64,000 nt of DNA, taken from positions 11,346,001 through 11,410,000 of the forward strand of contig OW051497.1 of the NCBI GenBank assembly GCA_932521035.1, written 5' to 3'. This document shows, piece by piece, positions 58,003 to 64,000 of this stretch. A program made the translations under genes and the position numbers. The notes under the pieces were generated by a model. That model saw nothing but the letters and a program-made list of their open reading frames with translations. It ran no database searches and was not told the DNA's origin. The DNA is from Oscheius dolichura. Taxonomy: Eukaryota > Nematoda > Chromadorea > Rhabditida > Rhabditidae. Numbering within the stretch: the stretch's first letter is position 1; the number at the start of each line of letters is the position of its first letter.

Positions 58003-59965
58003 ATGGATCCAATGAACGAGGAAAAAGACAAGGTCACAAAGCTTATGGATCTTGTGCGTATTTCAAGTGAGCTATTTTATTATATTTTTATAACTGTCCT
58101 TCTGATTTCAGATGCTTCTGGGGCAATAGAGAAACTAGAAATAGTTACGCAGGTTTACACAATGGACGAGGAAATCGTCAGGAAGAAATACCGCCTCAGT
58201 AACGGGAATCTTCCAAGTAAGTATTTTTAAACTACAAGTATGCCTCCGGCCGTCTTCGACGGCGCTGGGGTGAACAAAAAAAACAGTCGACAGCGTCGGC
58301 TCCCCCTTCCCAAAGAGCCGTTTTAGTAATTTTCTGGTCGAATAAGCTTTGACAGTCGGATAAAGTCAGACGGTCGAACTTTCTGCTTCTCTCTCATTTG
58401 ACCGGTCAATCCGTACAGACGACAGGTCATACAGACAGACACACAGACATCTGCCCATTATTAGGGTAGGATTTATACAATTATTCTTTTAGGCTACAGG
58501 TTGGAGGCTCTAATCTACGAATTCTTTTTTAAAACCTTTAAACGACCCGGCATTACTCAGTTGGGAGCTGCTTGCACCAAAAAGGTATGCTTTTCACATA
58601 TAATATGAACAACGTGTGATTCCCTTATACAGGCTATGTATTTCAGAGATCCTGGGAACCGCTCGAGAGATTTTTGGAGTGTGACGAATTGCTGCATCAG
58701 CTCCTTGAGGTAGGTCTTTACACCATTCCGTTGCGGCAGCCCAGAGCTACAGTTATCAGGCTATAAAAGAATATTAGATGCCAGTGCACTTTTCTGAAAA
58801 GAATAGCGATAGTCTCAAGGGTGAATTCGAACAAAGTAGCGGTGACATTATCCGGGTGGTCGTAACACCTGTGCGCAACATCGGGGCAGCGCAATAGCCA
58901 GCGTATGCCAGCAAGCGGGGGCAGAGGAAGGGGGCATTTGTTAGATTATCAACTGAATGTGAATAATTCCTATATTTTAGAATATAAAGAACGATGCTAC
59001 TTTCTACGATGAAGAAGGTGAAGACCTTTCCGATGTTGAAATCGACGTGGAGACCGTATGCAGCCCGACGAGCTATCCAGAGCCGCCTCCCATGGAAGCC
59101 GATGATCACCCGGAGCTGTCTCCTCTGGAAGCCGATGATCATCCAGAGCTCTCTCCTCTGGAAGCCGATGATCATACAGAGCCGCCTCCCATGGAAGCCG
59201 AGGAGAGGGAAATCAGCATTGAAACGGCACCCAAGAGAAGGTTTCCACTTCGATCCGCGCCTCTTTCGGACGATGATGAAATCAAACTCATGGCAACAAC
59301 CTCCAAGAAGGGAAGAATCCCGCGTCAAGAAGTGCCTCAATCAGAAACCGATGAGGATAAAATCAGTATTAGACCGGCACCCAAGATAAGATATCCACTT
59401 CGAACGGTGCCCCCTCCGGACGACGATGAGATCAAATCCATGGCAACAACCTCCAAGAGGGGAAGAATTCAGCATCGAGAAGAGTTTTATCCAGAAATAG
59501 CCGGGAGTTCAACCAACATGGGAACAGTTTTTAATAGAAGGAGAAGAAACCCTTGGCGGAAAGCACCTACCCCGGAAAACGATGAGGCTCAAATTAAAAA
59601 GGAAGTCTTCGACCCGACCTATGACGGAAAGAGAATCAAAGAAGAGTTGCTCCTACCAGAAGGTAACGGAGTCACAGTTAAAGAAGAGTTGATCGAACCG
59701 GATGTCCAAGCGTATATTCCTGCGAAAAGGGGTAGAAAGAAGAAGATTGAACCGGAGGATAAGGATTACAAGCCAAAATATGAGCCCAAGCGACGCGTGC
59801 CAGTTCCAACTTATTATCTATACGAAACTAGGAAAGGAAAGGTGGGATTCTATTCGTTTCTGCCATAATGGTTTGTTCCAGGCCCGCTGCGAGAACTGTA
59901 ACAACTTCATGGAGGAGGAAGGTGGGGTCCGTTACTGTCTCTTCTGCATGGCTGAGAATCTCTGA
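58003..59965 (+). CDS. Probable nuclear protein with internal repeats, SUMO-type motifs and C-terminal Cys4 finger
   Basis: Not recognised. Five upstream exons (MDPMNEEKDKVTKLMDLVRI; ASGAIEKLEIVTQVYTMDEE; YRLEALIYEFFFKTFKRPGI; RSWEPLERFLECDELLHQLL; then a long exon) join in frame. The N-terminal 130 residues look globular. The long exon holds three EADDHPELSPL-type repeats, then two longer repeats (APKRRFPLRSAPLSDDDEIK and APKIRYPLRTVPPPDDDEIK, each followed by MATTSKKGRI-like), then three psi-K-x-E motifs (IKKE, IKEE, VKEE) and a basic KRGRKKK. The last exon adds C-x2-C-x12-C-x2-C, a zinc-binding finger. About 430 residues. Nuclear basic patches and SUMO motifs suggest a chromatin or transcription role; this is inference. 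Confidence 0.72.
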
Positions 59966-60997
59966 AACTCTGTGTGGGTTTCTTGTTCCCCTCCTCATGC
60001 CTTGATTTTTCTGTTTTACCTCTCAGTTACCCCGTTGCCTTCCCCTATCTCTTATCTAATGACCGGTTAGTGAATACTTGTCCCCTTTGTGCCTTTCTCA
60101 CCGACAGGATTGCTCACCCGGCTAATCCCCATATCCTATCCCCCCTCTTCCCTGTTTATTCCTATTGTTTCGTTCTTTTCCCAGCATACATGACATGCCA
60201 AAACAGCGGATCTTTTTTGAAATTTTTTGCATCGTTTGACTCTTAGAGCATTTCCTACAGCTGCTATTGAACTGAAACTTAGTTGGAATCGGTTTGGCCT
60301 CGTGAAAAAGTTGGGGTTTGAATTTTTGAAAATGGTCCACAAATGACCGAGCTATGGCCGGTATAGCAGTCGAGACCGCATTACGTAACATGAATCGAGA
60401 CCGTTCAAAATCGTGCATATCGGTCGTGTATGTTCCCCAGTACAAGTTTGTTTCTGCCCCCTTTTACAGCTTCTTATTTCCCAGAGCAAACTGATTATTT
60501 ATCAGAACATAATCTTGTCTATATATATCCTTTCTTTCCTACATTTCTCCCTTTAGATCTTTTTTAATCTATTGCGATTATTTAAGTGCAAACAAACAAA
60601 CAATGTTATAGAATATGTATGCTTCATTCCCCTTGATACTCCTCGAATAATGAATTTTGAATTATTACAATAATATGCAGAATACAACGAATAAATTATA
60701 TCTTAACTCTGTTTAGAGATCATTTTGGATTGAGTAAAGAAAACGTCAGAGAAGGCTAGATTAACTAGGCACAATACGATATGACCGGATAAAACTGGTG
60801 TCACACGGGACATGTTGAATAGCGCTACCTGTAGGGGGAGAAGAAAAGACAATTCGGGTATTATGACACCCCAAAGATGTGCAATAAATATACAGTATGT
60901 GAGCAAGGGACCCCGGAAAGTGTGTACTTAGTACAATAAAAAAATGAACCTAAAGCTATGAAAATACCTTAGAGGAGTGGGGAAACATATGAATGAA
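59966..60997. other. Intergenic stretch between convergent genes
   Basis: 3' regions of two convergent genes. A 35-codon frame near 60715-60822 (-) follows a cctacag acceptor (MSRVTPVLSGHIVL start) but has no partner exon. Confidence 0.45.
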
Positions 60998-62876
60998 TTA
61001 AGTGAAGAGGTACGATCGGACCATAGAGATCAATCCACCCTTTTGATCCAACTCTGGGACGGGCTTGACCACCATCACAACGGTGTCCCGACTGAGGGGA
61101 GGGCCATCTCCAGAGCGGTCGCCGCCAGCACGGATATGGTGTCGCCAAGTACGGGCATCCAATACACGGTGCTTCATAATTTTAACACTTGGGAAGCATT
61201 GGAAGACGAATTGTCTGAAAATGTTGGTTGAACAGGTGGTTGGGAGTCCCTTACCCTTCTCGGTAGGAATAGTGGATAACTGCGTCTGTATAGCGGTGAG
61301 CGAAGACCATCTGCTTCTTTTTAGGCGGGATGCGGTAAGCGTCATATCTACCAAAGCCTAATTGGTCGTCGGAGGGATGGCCATAATAGCCGCCCCAGCT
61401 TTTAGTTTGCTCCATGTATTGCAAAACATCGTAAACGGACCAGACATTAGCATCAAAAACAATCTTGTTAAACATTTCAGGAACTTTTCTCTGGTGCCAG
61501 TCCTAAACACAGTAGATTAGGAACAGATAGTTTAAAGTCAACCATGATAAATTCGACGATTTCCAAGACTTTGACTTTTACATTGGAGAAGAAGAGACTG
61601 ATATTCCGCTTCTCGTCTATCGGCGTATTGAGCCACTTGTCCATAATTGAGACGATACTGTCCTCACGCCAAGCAGGGTCTTTAGAAGACTGAAGGACTG
61701 CCAATGAGTCGAGGTTGCTTAGGTCGATGTTGTCGTGAAGACTGATAGGCTGCTCGGCCTGGATGTTCTGGAGACGAAGATTCCGAACTTTGCCTTTCAT
61801 TAGGCGTATGAAGTAGAAGAGGATGATCGTCGGCCTTCTAACATAGCTGATGTGGTCGATCAGAACAAGAGAATGGTACGGCAAGGCAGCCAGACGTCCG
61901 ATTAATCGCTCCAGCCGGCCTCCGGACAATTCCCTCATGAGATCCATGTTCGGCGTGTCCAGTAACGGCGGCTGTTCCATCGGCTTTCTCTTCAACATGG
62001 CACATCGAGCTTCGTAGGCTACCATCTCTCTCGACCTCTTGTCTTCAATCGGCTTCTGTTTCTGGTCTTCGCTGTTCGGGGGTGTCAACTGCAAGATGAT
62101 ATTACTACAAAGCTCAAAAGACAAGGAGAACTCGGCGTCCCGTAAACCAGGCTTATCGCAACTCGTCTGTCTAGTTGGAGTGGCTCCTGTCTGGCGCCTA
62201 TGGGCACCCAAAAGGAAATAGAAGCAGTGGCTCACCTGGCCGAGATACTGTAGTGCAGGTCGAACTTGCTCGCGGGTTGTTCCCCAGGATGAAGGCGGCT
62301 GATCCTCATCCAAAAATTGTGCCAATTCCCATATGCAGACCTGCAAATTCGAAAAATAAATATGCTCAACGATTTTTTTTGCAACAAGAGGATCAGAGTG
62401 GCGAACGATCCTCACTTGTCGCAGAAAGTGCGTCACAAGTGCGTAATTTGCGCGTAAAGCAAAGAACAACCAACCTCAGTAACGTTGTACTCCTTCGCCC
62501 ACGGCTGAAAGTCCCAGCGGTAAGCCCAGGCAGCATGAGCCGTGTCTGCCTCAATGAAGGGGAAATCCTTTCTATCAAAGTTGGACAGATCAGGGAATCT
62601 GTGACGAGGTACATCGAACAGAGAAGGCACTAATATTTTCTCTAGCCAGACACTGGAAAGAAAGGAGTGAATAAAAGGAACCCGTTAGAGAGCCTACCGT
62701 TTCTTGCTGTAGATGAAGACCTTGTGCGGCTGTCTTTTCTCCTCTTCGGGAGTTAATTGCTTCGGTTCAGGAGGGGCAAAGTCTTGAAGGACACGAGTGC
62801 TTCCAATGCCGATCTCCTCCGGGGCAGCATTTCTGTCCGTACGACGAATAAAATCCCGAATACTACGGATGCTCAT
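60998..62876 (-). CDS. Multi-exon protein, unrecognised
   Basis: Not recognised. Six or so exons join in frame: MSIRSIRDFIRRTDRNAAPE ... KVFIYSKKR; VWLEKILVPSLFDVPRHRFP ... WDFQPWAKEYNVTE; VCIWELAQFLDEDQPPSSWG; a long exon with GRLERLIGRLAALPYHSLVL and NIDLSNLDSLAVLQSSKDP; DWHQRKVPEMFNKIVFDANV ... HRYTDAVIHYSYREG; and QFVFQCFPSVKIMKHRVLDA ... MVRSYLFT with the stop. The 40-nt intron before DWHQ and the 38-nt intron before QFVF both use good sites. About 510 residues, mixed alpha/beta, Trp- and Pro-rich, no signal peptide or TM, Arg-rich start that could target mitochondria. A mitochondrial ribosome-type protein is one possibility; I have no motif to prove it. Confidence 0.7.
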
Positions 62877-64000
62877 TATTGCTGAGCTTCATTCACTTAC
62901 ACCTGAAAATAGAGTTGAGTAAAGTGTCTAAATAAAGGCACAGAGATAGAGATACATCGATTAATGTGATTTAGGAAAGCGAAGCATGGCCTGGGCTAAA
63001 AAACAGACCAGGGTCACTTCGCTTTCCCTGACAGCGACTGGGGTACAATAACAAGGAAACCGTTGACCAAAAACATTGATGTAGGCGAAAAATAAAAAGA
63101 TCTCTGTTGTTTATAGGGGAAGAGAGGAGGGGCGGAGAAGGGAGAGGGTGATACTGTTTCGATGCGGGAGGGTCAGACTGGGGAAGACAAAAAGTCTCAA
63201 GGAAACGTCTGATAGTCTTCGTTATTGGTCACTGCAAGGACGAACTGACCAGGCATTGACTAGGGGGACAAGAAGGTCGGAATTGCTTTGATGAGACTAA
63301 ATTGACATTCTAGACATGTAGCCCCATTTGCACAAGTAACGAATAGAAATACTCTTTGTGGGCGGTCGGGTGGGTAATTAGTTCAGTGGCTATGATGTAA
63401 CATCTTTCGGGAAAATGGAAAAAGCTCTGGACTATCGGCAGGTCACAAATCAGCTGCTGCCGTCTGCAGGAAGAAAGCAAGGGAAAGAGGAAGCTGGACC
63501 GATAGATGAAGATGATGCAAAGCGCGTGAGGAAGGGTGCATTTTACGACCACCATGTGCGGAAAAGGTGTGGCTAGCGGAAATTCTCATTTATACGAATT
63601 TCGAAATGTGATGCGCCCCGGTTGGATTTGATCATACGATTTAGTCGGAATGCGCAGACAGTTTCTTCTGGGAGAGAGTCGCTAGCAGCCAGCAGCTGTC
63701 AGTTCAAAAAAAGGCGCAGAGAATGACCGGCAATAATTTCAGGAACGCCCTGGTAGTAGTAGTAACAGCCGCGAGAGAGAGAGAGAGATGTGGATAAGCT
63801 GAAGGCGAGCTTACACCAAAACCTGGAACGGGTCGAGAAAGAGATCAAGAATCTCTTCCTCCTTGACATGTTGCGAAGGGCAGGTTTTCGGAACATTGAA
63901 TGACGAATGAGGGACTTTAAGGTCAAGGAGTCTAAAAAGTTACAACCGGAAGGAGGGGAGGGGCTGCTTATACAAAAGGGTGGAGGGATTCGGAACAGCA
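62877..64000. other. Stretch without a supported gene to the window end
   Basis: Upstream of the minus-strand gene ending at 62876. A GA run lies near 63774. Short minus-strand frames near 63310-63555 and 63699-63926 lack splice support. Confidence 0.5.

Noticed and set aside
60703..60906. Small minus-strand gene downstream of the 60998-62876 gene
   Set aside because: Only one short exon-like piece after an acceptor; fits 3' flank.
1..64000. CRISPR arrays, bacterial operons, rRNA genes
   Set aside because: No direct-repeat/spacer pattern, no ribosome-binding sites, and all genes have spliceosomal introns.

Overview
The window is nuclear DNA from a nematode. The evidence is a cuticle-type collagen with the nematode N-terminal layout, a TWK-type two-pore K+ channel, a striated-muscle myosin heavy chain, dense genes on both strands, and very short GT-AG introns (many 36-45 nt with a T-rich ...TTTCAG/TTTAG end). 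Several starts sit a few bases after a TTTCAG/TTTTAG acceptor, which fits spliced leader or 5'UTR splicing. I cannot name the genus.

Layout. 0.3-2.0 kb (+): secreted acid lipase. 2.2-4.6 kb (-): three closely packed genes ending in ornithine decarboxylase, possibly an operon. 6.4-13.0 kb (+): a tandem family of three paralogues of unknown function, each behind a strongly conserved upstream block; the middle copy is truncated and frame-disturbed, and a perfect 176-bp inverted repeat joins copies two and three. 14.0-15.4 kb (+): a four-TM protein. 15.5-15.9 kb (-): a small cysteine-rich secreted or anchored protein. 16.5-23.7 kb (-): muscle myosin heavy chain with two mutually exclusive converter-domain exons. 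23.7-28.7 kb: no gene I can support. 28.7-39.7 kb (+): K2P channel with several alternative 5' coding exons and a tRNA-Leu in an intron. 40.2-41.4 kb (-): TOM20. 42.3-44.4 kb (-): two paralogous proteins made of only the second RecA domain of a UPF1-like helicase. 45.5-47.0 kb (-): cuticle collagen. 47.6-49.2 kb (-): small two-TM protein. 50.3-50.7 kb (-): small secreted, neuropeptide-like precursor. 52.5-53.4 kb (-): Pax1/9-type paired-domain factor. 55.0-56.1 kb: foldback mobile element with tRNA-like pol III boxes in both arms. 56.2-57.0 kb (+): small Pro/Ala-rich protein. 58.0-60.0 kb (+): repeat-bearing, probably nuclear protein with a four-Cys finger and SUMO-type motifs. 61.0-62.9 kb (-): an unrecognised multi-exon gene.

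The housekeeping and structural genes (ODC, myosin, TOM20, collagen, K2P, Pax) are functionally unrelated neighbours. The candidates for undescribed biology are the 6.4-13 kb family, the solo-RecA2 helicase pair, the stacked first exons of the K2P gene, the alternative myosin converter exons and the foldback element. All exon joins were read by eye from splice sites and frame; none has transcript support here.
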